DNA from: Hymenobacter coccineus
Lineage (GTDB): Bacteria > Bacteroidota > Bacteroidia > Cytophagales > Hymenobacteraceae
Assembly: GCF_001816125.1 (NCBI RefSeq)
Contig: NZ_MDZA01000088.1
Coordinates: 1 to 53,916, forward strand
DNA: 53,916 nt
Direction of reading: 5' to 3'
Part shown: piece after piece, positions 34,543 to 43,001 of the stretch
How positions within the stretch are numbered: position 1 is the stretch's first letter
Layout: each line of letters begins with the position of its first letter
Program-made: the position numbers and the translations under genes
The notes under the pieces: model-generated
Database searches by the model: none
What the model was told of the DNA's origin: nothing
The model's input: the letters and a program-made list of their open reading frames with translations, nothing else

Positions 34543-34612
34543 CGAGCTGGTGGATAAGCGCAACATTGCCAGCATGTTGGCCTTGTGTTAAATGCTGTTG
34601 CGCGAGCTGTAA
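34543..34612 (+). pseudogene. Vestigial 3' end of the M42-type peptidase gene
   Basis: This 70-base stretch repeats the last 70 bases of the peptidase gene (31961-32030) at about 84% identity by eye. It contains the same CGAGCTGGTGGATAAGCGC block, ACATTGCCAG and TGCTGTTGCGCGA, and ends at the equivalent stop codon. The mismatches cluster in a 10-base part (34583-34592), which also brings an in-frame TAA. It has no start and cannot be a gene. The SGNH gene lies between the complete gene and this scar. Confidence 0.8.
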
Positions 34613-34662
34613 TACTTGCCTACATTTACTGGCTCTCTATTCCCACCTAACCTCCTGCTGGT

Positions 34663-36905
34663 ATGACCCCTTACCTCTACGCGGTGCCCGCGCTGGGCAT
34701 GTTCGCCTTGATTTATACCTGGGTGCGGGCCGGCTGGGTGGCCCGCCAAGACGCCGGCAATGAGCGCATGACCACCATTGCCGGCTACATTGCCGACGGC
34801 GCAATTGCCTTTCTGCAAGCCGAATACAAAGTGCTGGGCCTGTTTGGGTTGATAGCCGGGGCCTTCCTGTTTTACCTGGGCAGCACCAGCAGCAATTCCA
34901 GCCCGGTCATCGTCATTGCCTTTTTGATTGGGGGCGTGTTCTCGGCGCTGGCAGGCTTTATTGGGATGAAGATTGCCACCAAGGCCAACGTGCGCACCGC
35001 CCAGGCGGCCCGCACCAGCCTGGCCACGGCCCTGAACGTGTCGTTTTCGGGCGGCTCAGTGATGGGTATGGGCGTGGCGGGCCTGGCCGTGCTGGGGCTG
35101 GGGTCCCTGTTCATTGTGTTTTATAAAATTTTCGTGCCCAGTGGCCTGGCCAACGGGCAGGAGATGGAAAAGGCCCTGGAGGTGCTCACCGGCTTCTCGC
35201 TGGGAGCCGAAAGCATTGCCCTGTTTGCCCGCGTGGGCGGCGGCATCTACACCAAAGCGGCCGACGTGGGGGCCGACCTCGTGGCAAGGTCGAGGCCGGG
35301 ATTCCGGAGGACGACCCGCGCAACCCCGCCACCATTGCCGACAACGTGGGCGACAACGTGGGCGACGTGGCCGGCATGGGGGCCGATTTGTTCGGCTCCT
35401 ACGTGGCCACCATCCTGGCCACGATGGTGCTGGGGCGCGAGGTGCAGCTGGGCAGCGCCGACCAGTTCGGGGGCCTGTCGCCCATTTTCCTGCCGATGGC
35501 CATTGCCGGCATGGGCATCCTGGCCTCGCTCGTGGGCATTCTGTGCGTGCGGGTGAAGGAGGGCGGCAACGTGCAGGGGGCCCTGAATACGGGTAACTAC
35601 ATTGCGGTTCTGGTGTCGGCCGTGGCCTCTTACGGCCTCATCGTGTGGATTTTGCCCGCCGGGGCCCTCACCATCCGCGGCGTGAGCTTCGACGCCATGC
35701 ACGTGTTCTACGCCGTGCTGGTGGGCCTGGGGGTGGGCACGCTGATGAGCATCATTACCGAATACTACACCGCCATGGGCAAGCGCCCGGTGATGAGCAT
35801 TGTGCAGCAGAGCAGCACGGGCCACGCCACCACCGTGATTGGGGGCCTGGCCGTGGGCATGGAAAGCACGGTGCTGCCCATTCTGGTGCTGGCGGCGGGC
35901 ATCGTGCTCAGCTTCCGGGCGGCGGGCCTCTACGGCGTGGCCATTGCGGCGGCCGGCATGATGGCCACCACGGCCATGCAGCTGGCCATCGACGCCTTCG
36001 GGCCCATTGCCGACAACGCCGGCGGCATTGCCGAAATGAGCGAGCTGCCCAAGGAAGTGCGCGAGCGCACCGACATTCTCGACGCGGTGGGCAACACCAC
36101 GGCGGCTACGGGCAAAGGCTTCGCCATCGCTTCGGCGGCCCTCACGTCGCTGGCCTTGTTCGCGGCCTTCATGGGCACGGCCCACATCAATACCATCGAC
36201 ATCAGCAACGCCGATGTGCTGGCGGGCCTGTTCGTGGGGGCCATGATTCCGTTCATTTTTTCGGGCCTGGCCATTGCTGCGGTGGGCCGCGCCGCCATGG
36301 CGATGGTGCAGGAAGTGCGCCGCCAGTTCCGTGAAATTCCAGGCATTATGGAGGGCACGGCCCGGCCCGAGTACGAGAAGTGCGTGGCCATCAGCACCGC
36401 CGCTGCCATCCGCGAAATGATTTTGCCGGGGGCCATTGCCCTGCTTGCGCCCATCTTGGTGGGCTTTCTGTTCGGCCCGAAGGTGCTGGGCGGCCTGCTG
36501 GCGGGCGTCACGGTGAGCGGGGTGCTGATGGCCATCTTCCAGAGCAACGCCGGTGGGGCCTGGGACAACGCTAAGAAATCGTTTGAAAAAGGCGTGCTGG
36601 TGAACGGCGTGATGCAGTTCAAGGGCTCCGACGCCCACAAGGCCAGCGTGACCGGCGACACCGTGGGCGACCCGTTCAAGGACACGTCGGGGCCCAGCAT
36701 GAACATCCTCATCAAGCTCATGAGCATCGTGTCGCTGGTTATTGCCCCGCACATTGCCGAGCACGCCGGGGCCCCTGGGGCCGCCGCCGCGCCAGCGCCC
36801 GCACCGCCGCGCTTCGAGCAGGCCTTCCGCCCCCACGTGCGCTACTCCGAAGCGCTGGCGCCCGCCGCGGCCCGCCTGCTGCGTACGGCCCTGCACCGGG
36901 AGTAA
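34663..36905 (+). pseudogene. hppA: Membrane-bound ion-translocating pyrophosphatase, frameshifted near 35283
   Basis: Pumps Na+ or H+ by hydrolysing pyrophosphate; about 747 residues when repaired, with about 16 membrane helices. The signature around GADLVGKVEAG, then the [15 protein letters not shown] and [13 protein letters not shown] blocks, is interrupted: GTGGCAAGG at 35281-35289 should read GTGGGCAAGG, so one G is missing. The frame then continues in the neighbouring frame (35346 on) to 36905. [13 protein letters not shown] has Ala where K+-independent enzymes have Lys, so it is probably K+-dependent. All other conserved blocks are intact, which makes a base-calling error in the sequence more likely than a dead gene. 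An uninterrupted enzyme is expected in the living cell. Confidence 0.88.
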
Positions 36906-37005
36906 TTATTTGAACCACGGATTTATCGAACTTAGGCGGATTTATCGGATTTTGGGGAGATTGGCTGGCGGTGGCTGGGGCCCCAGCCGCGGTAATCGGT
37001 CGGCC

Positions 37006-37042
37006 CGGGCTGCTGGCTTTTCGCCGGCTGCCCGGTAATCGT
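37006..37042 (+). repeat. REP-like repeat, copy A left arm (pairs with 37156-37192)
   Basis: A 37-base unit CGGGCTGCTGGC...CCGGTAATCGT whose inverted copy (one mismatch) is at 37156-37192. Each unit includes a GCCGGC-type palindrome around a T run. The same unit recurs as an inverted pair at 50627-50736, so it is a dispersed repeat. Confidence 0.8.
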
Positions 37043-37155
37043 TAGGGGCTTCGTGCTTGCTTTCAAAGGGAGGCCCTGGGCTTTTTTAACCGCCCCTGGC
37101 TCTGGAAGCACTTTGTTGACGAGCCTGGCCGCGGTGTAGCGGCAACGGTAGCCTG

Positions 37156-37192
37156 ACGATTACCGGGCAGCCGGCGAAAAGCCGGCAGCCCG
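37156..37192 (-). repeat. REP-like repeat, copy A right arm
   Basis: Inverted copy of 37006-37042, one mismatch over 37 bases. The two arms are separated by 113 bases that hold no obvious gene. Confidence 0.8.
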
Positions 37193-37286
37193 ACGCAGCC
37201 CCGCCCTGAGGCCCTAATGGCGCGTTACCAGTCGCCCCCAAAATCCGCCCCATCCGCCTAATCCGATAAATCCGTGGTGCGGACAG

Positions 37287-37294
37287 TAGCTTTG
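37287..37294 (+). promoter_or_regulatory. Bacteroidota -7 promoter-like element TAGCTTTG before hpt
   Basis: TAGCTTTG fits the TAnnTTTG consensus, 24 bases before the hpt ATG at 37319. It is identical to the octamer before the peptidase gene (31089). Confidence 0.4.
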
Positions 37295-37318
37295 CGGCTC
37301 CATTTTTCCCCGCACCGC

Positions 37319-37861
37319 ATGGGCTCGTCCCCCAACATCACCCTCCACGACAAAGCGTTTCGCCCGTATTTATCGGCCGCCGAGCTGGATAAGGCCGTTG
37401 CTGAAGTGGCCGGCCGCCTCAGCGCCGATTACGCCGGCCGCCGGCCCTTGTTCGTGGTCGTGCTCACGGGGGGCTTCATGTTTGCCTCCGATTTGCTCAA
37501 GCGCTTCACCGGTGACTGCGAAATCGTCTTCATCCGGGTGGCCTCGTACGAAGGCACGAGCAGCACCGGCCAGGTGCAGGAAGTGCTGGGCCTGCGCGAA
37601 GAAGTGCGGGGCCGCGACCTGATTCTGGTGGAGGACATCGTGGACACGGGCACCACCCTGCACCACCTGCTGCCCACGCTGCTGGCCAAAAACCCGGCTT
37701 CGGTAGAAATCGCCGCCTTGTTTTTTAAGCCCGCCAGCCTGCGCCACGACCTGACGCTGAACTACATCGCCCTGGAAATTCCCAACGACTTCGTGGTGGG
37801 CTACGGCCTCGACTACGACGGCCTGGGCCGCAACCTGCCCGAAGTGTACGTGGCCGTGTAG
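37319..37861 (+). CDS. hpt: Hypoxanthine phosphoribosyltransferase
   Basis: Purine salvage enzyme joining hypoxanthine (or guanine) to PRPP. 180 residues from the ATG at 37319, the usual length. The PPi-binding VVLTGGFMFASDLL (about 41-54), the flexible loop region RVASYEGTSSTG, and the PRPP site ILVEDIVDTGTTLHHLL (about 102-118) are present, as is the C-terminal purine-binding VVGYGLDYDGLGRNLPEV. An upstream in-frame start at 37274 is not preferred because it crosses the putative promoter. Together with adk and obg, all on the same strand, it is part of a conserved housekeeping group. Confidence 0.94.
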   Translation: MGSSPNITLHDKAFRPYLSAAELDKAVAEVAGRLSADYAGRRPLFVVVLTGGFMFASDLLKRFTGDCEIVFIRVASYEGTSSTGQVQEVLGLREEVRGRDLILVEDIVDTGTTLHHLLPTLLAKNPASVEIAALFFKPASLRHDLTLNYIALEIPNDFVVGYGLDYDGLGRNLPEVYVAV

Positions 37862-37946
37862 GGCCCCCGGCCGCTATCCTTTATTAAGGAATGATTAACT
37901 TCCCCCACCAACCCACCCAGCGCATTTGCGCGCAGCCCCCGTTTTC

Positions 37947-38570
37947 ATGCTGAATATCGTGTTGTTTGGCCCGCCCGGTGCGGGCAAAGGCACCCAAAGC
38001 CAGAAGCTCATCGCCCACTACCACCTCGTGCACCTGAGCACCGGCGACCTGCTGCGGGCCCAAATTACCCAGGGCACGGAGCTAGGCCTGCGCGCCAAAA
38101 AGCTGATGGACGAAGGCCTGCTGGTGCCCGACGAAGTGGTGATTGGCATGATTGACAGCGCCTTGAATGACAACAAAGCCGCCGCGGGCTTCATCTTCGA
38201 CGGCTTCCCGCGCACCGTGCCGCAGGCCGAACGTCTCGACCAGCTGCTGGCCCAGCACCAGACCACCATCGGCTGCATGGTGGCGCTGGAAGTAGGGGAG
38301 GAGGAGCTGGTGACGCGCCTGCTGGAGCGCGGCAAAACCAGCAACCGCCCCGACGACCAAGACGAAACAAAAGCCCGCCGCCGCGTGGCGGTGTACAACA
38401 CCGAAACCGCCCCGGTGGCCGGCTACTACGCCGCCCAGCACAAGTTCCATGCCCTCAACGGCATCGGGGCCATCGACGACATCTTTGGCCAGGTGTGCGC
38501 CGTTATCGACCAGCACCAGGCCGCAGCCAACGAAACCCCCGCCGCGGCCACCAAAGAGGTGCGGGCGTAA
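37947..38570 (+). CDS. adk: Adenylate kinase
   Basis: Catalyses ATP + AMP = 2 ADP. 207 residues from the ATG at 37947. The P-loop GPPGAGKGTQS (about residues 8-18), the NMP-binding part HLSTGDLLRAQI, DGFPRTVPQAE with its Asp-Gly-Phe-Pro motif (about 88), and LLERGKTSNRPDD (LID region) are all visible. The LID has no four-Cys zinc site, so it is the short, zinc-free type common in Bacteroidota. An alternative upstream start at 37926 would add seven residues. The end carries an Ala/Thr-rich tail after position 190. Confidence 0.95.
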   Translation: MLNIVLFGPPGAGKGTQSQKLIAHYHLVHLSTGDLLRAQITQGTELGLRAKKLMDEGLLVPDEVVIGMIDSALNDNKAAAGFIFDGFPRTVPQAERLDQLLAQHQTTIGCMVALEVGEEELVTRLLERGKTSNRPDDQDETKARRRVAVYNTETAPVAGYYAAQHKFHALNGIGAIDDIFGQVCAVIDQHQAAANETPAAATKEVRA

Positions 38571-38591
38571 ACCAGTTTTGAGTTGAGAGGT

Positions 38592-38635
38592 AAGAGTTAT
38601 GAGTTTCGGCCCATGCGCCGAAGCTCATAACTCTT
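38592..38635. terminator. Inverted repeat downstream of adk
   Basis: Arms AAGAGTTATGAG..CGGC (38592-38610) and GCCG..CTCATAACTCTT (38617-38635) pair with one mismatch around a 6-base loop, followed by TGCTTT. It may be a terminator between adk and obg. A further AACTCATCATT repeat lies at 38656 onwards. Confidence 0.5.
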
Positions 38636-38695
38636 TGCTTTAGCGGCCCTGCCAAACGACTCATCATTCATAATTCAAAACTCATCATTACCGCT

Positions 38696-39688
38696 GTGGC
38701 TTCCAATAACTTCATCGACTACGTTAAGCTGGTCTGCCGCTCGGGCAAGGGCGGGGCGGGCTCGCACCACTTCTTCCGCGCCAAGGGCCTGCCAAACGGG
38801 GGGCCCGACGGCGGCGACGGCGGCCGCGGCGGCCACATCATCCTGGAGGGCAACTCGCAGCTCTGGACCTTACTGCACTTGCAGTACCAGAAGCACGTGT
38901 TTGCCAAAGACGGCGAGGGCGGCGGCGAGAACCTGCGCTCGGGGGCCCAGGGGGCTGATATTGTGCTGCAAGTGCCCCTCGGCACGGTGGCCCGCAGCGC
39001 CGAAACCGGCGAGCAACTGCTCGAAATTACGGAGCAGGGCCAGCGCCTGGTGCTGGTGCCCGGCGGGCGCGGCGGCCTGGGCAACGACCACTTCAAAACC
39101 TCCACCAACCAGGCCCCCGAGTACGCCCAGCCCGGCGAACCTTCCATAGAGGCCATCATCGTGCTGGAGCTGAAGCTGCTGGCCGACGTGGGCCTGGTGG
39201 GCTTTCCCAACGCGGGCAAGAGCACGCTGCTCTCGGTGGTGTCGGCGGCCAAGCCCAAAATTGCCGATTACGCCTTCACCACCCTCGTGCCCAACCTGGG
39301 CGTGGTGGCCTACCGCGACTTCAAGTCGTTCGTGATGGCCGACATTCCCGGCATCATCGAGGGAGCGGCCGAGGGCCGGGGCCTGGGCACGCGCTTTTTG
39401 CGCCACATCGAGCGCAATTCCATGCTGCTCTTTATGATAGCCTGCGACAGCCCCGACATTGCCGCCGAGTACGAAATATTGCTGGGCGAGCTGCGCCAGT
39501 TTAACCCCGAGCTGCTCGACAAAACGCGCCTGCTCGCCATCACCAAAACTGATATGCTTGACGACGAGTTGGAGGCCGAAATGCGCGCCTCACTGCCCAC
39601 CGATTTGCCGCCCACGGTGTTCATCTCCAGCCTGACCAACAAAAACATCCAGCCGCTGAAGGACATGATTTGGAAGGCCCTGCATTAA
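38696..39688 (+). CDS. obg: Obg family GTPase (ObgE/CgtA)
   Basis: Ribosome-associated GTPase for 50S assembly and stress response. 330 residues from a GTG start at 38696 (no ATG is near; the frame begins [20 protein letters not shown]). The N-terminal Obg domain (about 1-158) has the glycine-rich [14 protein letters not shown] stretches. The G domain has G1 [11 protein letters not shown] (about 168), G2 [10 protein letters not shown] (about 192), G3 DIPGIIEGA (about 213) and G4 ITKTDM (about 281). A short C-terminal part ends at [10 protein letters not shown]. It is the last plus-strand housekeeping gene before the strong terminator. Confidence 0.96.
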   Translation: MASNNFIDYVKLVCRSGKGGAGSHHFFRAKGLPNGGPDGGDGGRGGHIILEGNSQLWTLLHLQYQKHVFAKDGEGGGENLRSGAQGADIVLQVPLGTVARSAETGEQLLEITEQGQRLVLVPGGRGGLGNDHFKTSTNQAPEYAQPGEPSIEAIIVLELKLLADVGLVGFPNAGKSTLLSVVSAAKPKIADYAFTTLVPNLGVVAYRDFKSFVMADIPGIIEGAAEGRGLGTRFLRHIERNSMLLFMIACDSPDIAAEYEILLGELRQFNPELLDKTRLLAITKTDMLDDELEAEMRASLPTDLPPTVFISSLTNKNIQPLKDMIWKALH

Positions 39689-39770
39689 GCATGGTTGGTG
39701 CGCAGTAATTCGCTAATATTCTGCCCAATAATGCGCTTCGTACTGTAGGGGCCCTGCATGGGTAGCGCAG

Positions 39771-39822
39771 GTAAGGCCCGGTTCGATGCATTGCTGCATC
39801 AAACCGGGCCTTACTGCTTTTT
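39771..39822. terminator. Strong intrinsic terminator between convergent obg and COG4091-like gene
   Basis: Stem TAAGGCCCGGTTTGATGCA-type with a short ATTGC loop: left arm from 39771, right arm to about 39815, with one mismatch, ending in GCTTTTT (39816-39822). It lies between two convergent genes and is therefore expected to stop transcripts from obg; a matching A run on the other side is less clear. Confidence 0.8.
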
Positions 39823-39890
39823 GGAAAAAACGGGGGAATTACTATTTCTTGAAAAGCGGGCGCGGGCGATGTAAGAAATATTTTAGCGCG

Positions 39891-41213
39891 CTAGCTGGTG
39901 GCCTCGACTTTGGCGGTAGTGCCGAAGTACGCCGCCTGCTCGCGGCGGAGCTGGTCGATGAGGCGGCCTTCGGGCAGCACCACGTCGTCGTAGGTCAGCA
40001 CCTGGTCCTTGGGCACGTCGTGGCGCAGGGTGCAGCCCTCGGCTATGCCCAGGGGTAGCAGGTTTTCGCGCTGGGCCACGTCGGCGTTTTCGGCCAGGCC
40101 GTAGGTGTGGTAGTGGCCGATGCCGTCGAGCACCTGGCCGGCGGTCAGCGGCACCTTGGCGGCCGTCACCACCTCCACGTACATGGGGCCCCGGGGGGCC
40201 AGCGCCGCATCGTGGAACAGCACTGCCCGCGCCACCGAAGTGGGCGTTTCGAAGTGGCACAAGTGGTAGGGCGTGTGGAAGCAGTACAGGGGCCCCGCGC
40301 CGAGCTTGTACAGGTTGAGGTAGTGCCGCTGCACCGGGTCGTCGATGGTGCCGAGTACGAATACGCCGGGCCCCGGGCTGGCCCCCACTACGTAGTCCAC
40401 AATGCCGGGGCCGCCGCTCAGCAGCTCCTCGTGGGGGTACCAGTTGGCGGCTTCCGTCACGGGGGTACCGGGGGCCACGGTGGGCCCCAGCATGCCGCGC
40501 TGGGCCACGCGCATCCCTAAAGCGTTGGCAATCACGGCCTGCTCGAAGCTGATTTTGCTGCCATCGGCGAAGCTCGTGACCATGCTCGGGTTCTGGCCCC
40601 ACTGCTTGGCGAAGCCCGCCTGGGTGGTGGGGTTGCGGTAAGGGTCGTGCAGGCCCTTGATGTTGCCGCAGAGCACGGGCTTCACGCCGATGCCCTGCAC
40701 GAAGCGCGCCAGGTTGAGCGTCACGCCGGGCTGGTCGCCGTCGGCCACGGTGTAGATAATGCCGGCGCGGTCGGCGTACACTTTCAGGATGGGCCCCACC
40801 GTGCCGTCGAGCTCGGCGTTGAGCAGCACTACGTGCTTGCCATGGCGGATGGCCTCCATCACGGCGTGGGCCCCGTATTCCACGGCCCCGGTTACTTCGA
40901 TGATGGCATCGACGCCGGCCGCCTGGCACACCAGCAGGGCATCGTCGGTGATGGCGGGCTGGCCCCGTTCGATGCAGGCTTCCAGGGCCCCCACGGTACC
41001 TACTTCGGTCACGCCGAGCACGTCGGTTTCGGCGTAGGCCTGCCGGGCGTGGGCCAGCGTGCGGTTGGCAATGGCCACCAGCTCCATGCCGGGCACGTAG
41101 CGGCAAATTTGGCGGGCCACGCCCTTGGCCATAAACCCGGCCCCGATCATGCCTACCCGAATGGGATTGCCCGAGCGGGCACGCGCTGCTAATGCGTTAT
41201 CAACAATAATCAT
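39891..41213 (-). CDS. NAD(P)-binding oxidoreductase with C-terminal SAF domain (COG4091-like)
   Basis: A 440-residue protein. The N-terminal Rossmann fold opens with IRVGMIGAGFMAKGVARQI (about 18-36), followed by EVTGAVEYGAHAVMEAIRHGKHVVLLNAELDGTVGP (about 105-140) and a catalytic middle with ADGDQPGVTLNLARF. The C-terminal LGIAEGCTLRHDVPKDQVLTYDDVVLP is the SAF-like fold. The family includes predicted homoserine-dehydrogenase-like and DXP-reductoisomerase-like (DRL) enzymes. It is the last gene of the rfbF operon, 42 bases after the RfbC-like gene, so a role in nucleotide-sugar or branched-polyol metabolism is likely. The exact reaction is unknown. Confidence 0.8.
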   Translation of the reverse strand: MIIVDNALAARARSGNPIRVGMIGAGFMAKGVARQICRYVPGMELVAIANRTLAHARQAYAETDVLGVTEVGTVGALEACIERGQPAITDDALLVCQAAGVDAIIEVTGAVEYGAHAVMEAIRHGKHVVLLNAELDGTVGPILKVYADRAGIIYTVADGDQPGVTLNLARFVQGIGVKPVLCGNIKGLHDPYRNPTTQAGFAKQWGQNPSMVTSFADGSKISFEQAVIANALGMRVAQRGMLGPTVAPGTPVTEAANWYPHEELLSGGPGIVDYVVGASPGPGVFVLGTIDDPVQRHYLNLYKLGAGPLYCFHTPYHLCHFETPTSVARAVLFHDAALAPRGPMYVEVVTAAKVPLTAGQVLDGIGHYHTYGLAENADVAQRENLLPLGIAEGCTLRHDVPKDQVLTYDDVVLPEGRLIDQLRREQAAYFGTTAKVEATS

Positions 41214-41255
41214 AAATAGCTGAACAAAAGTCTATTGTAAAAAAAAGCACGGTGC

Positions 41256-41804
41256 CTAACCAGCCGCGACGGGCAGCGGCTGGAAATCGGGGTGCACCGC
41301 ATCCTTAGCCGATACCAGCACGGGCTCGAATGGCCACTCGATGCCGATGGCGGGATCGTTCCAGCGCAGGGCCCGCTCGGCGCCGGGCGTGTACTTGGCC
41401 GATACCTGGTAAGCCACGTCGGTGTTGTCCTCGAGGGTGAGGAAGCCGTGGGCAAACCGCCCGGGCACGAACAGCATCCGGTAGCTATCCGCCGTCAACT
41501 CCACCGCAACCCATTGCTTGTAGGTGGGCGATTCTTCGCGCAGGTCCACAATCACGTCCACGATGGCCCCGCGGGTGCAGCGCACCAGCTTGGTTTCTTC
41601 GTGGGGCGGCAGCTGGTAGTGCATGCCGCGCAGCGTGCCGCGCTTGGGGTTCGACGACAGGTTGGCCTGCACCGGCGGCATGGCAATGCCGTGGGCGGCA
41701 AACTCATCTTCGCACCACGAGCGGCCAAAAAAACCGCGCTCATCGCTTAGGCGCTGCACATCGATAATGAACGCTCCCTTTAGTTTGGTTTCAGTAAAAA
41801 TCAT
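41256..41804 (-). CDS. rfbC: dTDP-4-dehydrorhamnose 3,5-epimerase-like protein (RfbC-like)
   Basis: A cupin-fold nucleotide-sugar 3,5-epimerase. 182 residues from the ATG at 41804; the longer upstream frame is not used. Family marks: DERGFFGRSW, QANLSSNPKRGTLRGMHYQ with the catalytic His, KLVRCTRGAIVDVIVDLR, the LFVPGRFAHGFLTLEDNTDVAY block with the catalytic Tyr region, and GIEWP near the end. In this operon it is preceded by RfbF and an SDR, so the substrate may be a CDP- rather than a dTDP-sugar. Confidence 0.9.
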   Translation of the reverse strand: MIFTETKLKGAFIIDVQRLSDERGFFGRSWCEDEFAAHGIAMPPVQANLSSNPKRGTLRGMHYQLPPHEETKLVRCTRGAIVDVIVDLREESPTYKQWVAVELTADSYRMLFVPGRFAHGFLTLEDNTDVAYQVSAKYTPGAERALRWNDPAIGIEWPFEPVLVSAKDAVHPDFQPLPVAAG

Positions 41805-41839
41805 TGATAGAAAGGTAGAAGTATTGCTAGAAAAGAATG

Positions 41840-42934
41840 CTAGGCCATTGCTTCGGCCGGGGCGGGCGCGGTAGCGGCGGGGGCCCAGGCCAGGTCGGGC
41901 CCCAGGGCCCCACTGGCGCGCAAGTCGCCGAGCACCCGCAGGCGCATCAGGGTCGAGCTGCGGAAATCGGCGTCGTGGAAGCCCATGCGGTGCAGGCCGT
42001 CGCGCAGCTCGGCAATGGTGCCGGCCAGGGTGTGCTGGGGCTGGTGGTCGGGGGCCAGCTCCCGGAACAGGCTGAAATCGACGCGGTACGAGCGTTTGTC
42101 GGGCGGCGCGTCGGCGTTCAGGCGCACGCTGGTGCCGGGCAGGGCCTCGGCCACGGCGGCGGCCAGCTCGCGCACCTGGTAGTTCCACACGTCGGTGCCC
42201 ACGTTCACGCGCAGGTACTCGCCGCCGTTGCTGGCCTCCCGGGCCACGGCCCACTCAATGGCGCGGGCCATGTCGAGCACGTGGATGAGCGGCCGCCAAG
42301 GCGTGCCGTCGCTGAGGATGTTGATGTCACTGCTGGCCACGGCCCCGGCTACGAAGTCGTTCACCACCAGGTCTAGGCGCAGCCGGTCGCTCCACCCGCA
42401 GGCCGTGGCGAAGCGCAGGCACGTCACGGTGAAGTCCGGGCCGGCCAGCGGGGCCAAATCCTGCTCGCTCAGCACCTTGGAGCGGGCGTAAGCTGTGAGC
42501 GGGTTCAGGGTCGAGTCTTCCGTTTTGGCCCCCTCGCCGCCGGCCCCGTAGATGCTACAGCTGCTGGCAAACACGAAGGAGCGCACCCCCGCCGCCTTGG
42601 CCATTTCGGCCAGCCGAATGCCGGCGCGGTGGTTCACGGCCAGCGTGGCCTCCTCGTAGGTCTGGCCCATCGGGTCGTTGGAAATAGCAGCCAGGTGCAC
42701 CACGGCGTCCACGCCCTCTAGTAGCGCGGCGGGCAACGTCCGCACATCGCCAAACTCCTGGCGGGTGAGGTACGACTCGGGCAGCCGGGGAGCCGCGGTG
42801 AGGCAGTGGGCAAAGTAGCCCGCGTCGTAGCCAATCAGCTCAGCGGCAGGGAAGGTGTGGCGGAGGTGGCGCACCACCCCGGGGCCCACGTAGCCCATGT
42901 TGCCCGTAATCAGAATGCGCATAGGAGTGCTCAT
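41840..42934 (-). CDS. SDR-family NAD-dependent nucleotide-sugar epimerase/reductase
   Basis: 364 residues from an ATG at 42934; an in-frame ATG four codons on (42922) starts the motif MRILITGNMGYVG. The extended SDR fold is clear: glycine-rich NADP site, AAISNDPMGQTYEEAT (about 75), SSCSIYGAGG (about 125) and YARSKVLSEQ with the YxxxK (Tyr about 146). An ATACGWS-type block near 177 is typical of the CDP-tyvelose/paratose epimerase group. It is the second gene of the rfbF operon, 67 bases after rfbF. The C-terminus is Ala/Pro-rich. Confidence 0.85.
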   Translation of the reverse strand: MSTPMRILITGNMGYVGPGVVRHLRHTFPAAELIGYDAGYFAHCLTAAPRLPESYLTRQEFGDVRTLPAALLEGVDAVVHLAAISNDPMGQTYEEATLAVNHRAGIRLAEMAKAAGVRSFVFASSCSIYGAGGEGAKTEDSTLNPLTAYARSKVLSEQDLAPLAGPDFTVTCLRFATACGWSDRLRLDLVVNDFVAGAVASSDINILSDGTPWRPLIHVLDMARAIEWAVAREASNGGEYLRVNVGTDVWNYQVRELAAAVAEALPGTSVRLNADAPPDKRSYRVDFSLFRELAPDHQPQHTLAGTIAELRDGLHRMGFHDADFRSSTLMRLRVLGDLRASGALGPDLAWAPAATAPAPAEAMA

Positions 42935-43001
42935 GCAGTAAGTAATTGTAAGCTGGATAGGGATATTAAGGCAGGTTTTTGGGGGCTGGGGCGCTGGGGC
43001 C

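Larger units (their letters stand above)
36915..37277. repeat. Long imperfect inverted repeat (arms 36915-36957 and 37236-37277)
   Basis: The outer arms of about 42 bases are inverted copies of each other with few mismatches; both contain CCACGGATTTATCG and CGGATTTTGGGG. The intervening 280 bases include a second inverted pair (separate entry). The 413-base gap between hppA and hpt (36906-37318) holds no gene. The nested palindromic architecture resembles a short non-autonomous transposable element (MITE-like) or a boundary element; no transposase is present. Confidence 0.75.

Noticed and set aside
35247..36896. A 549-residue minus-strand frame across hppA
   Set aside because: The His/Gly/Ala/Arg-rich translation is a typical shadow of a G+C-rich membrane-protein gene. 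hppA itself is clearly coding.
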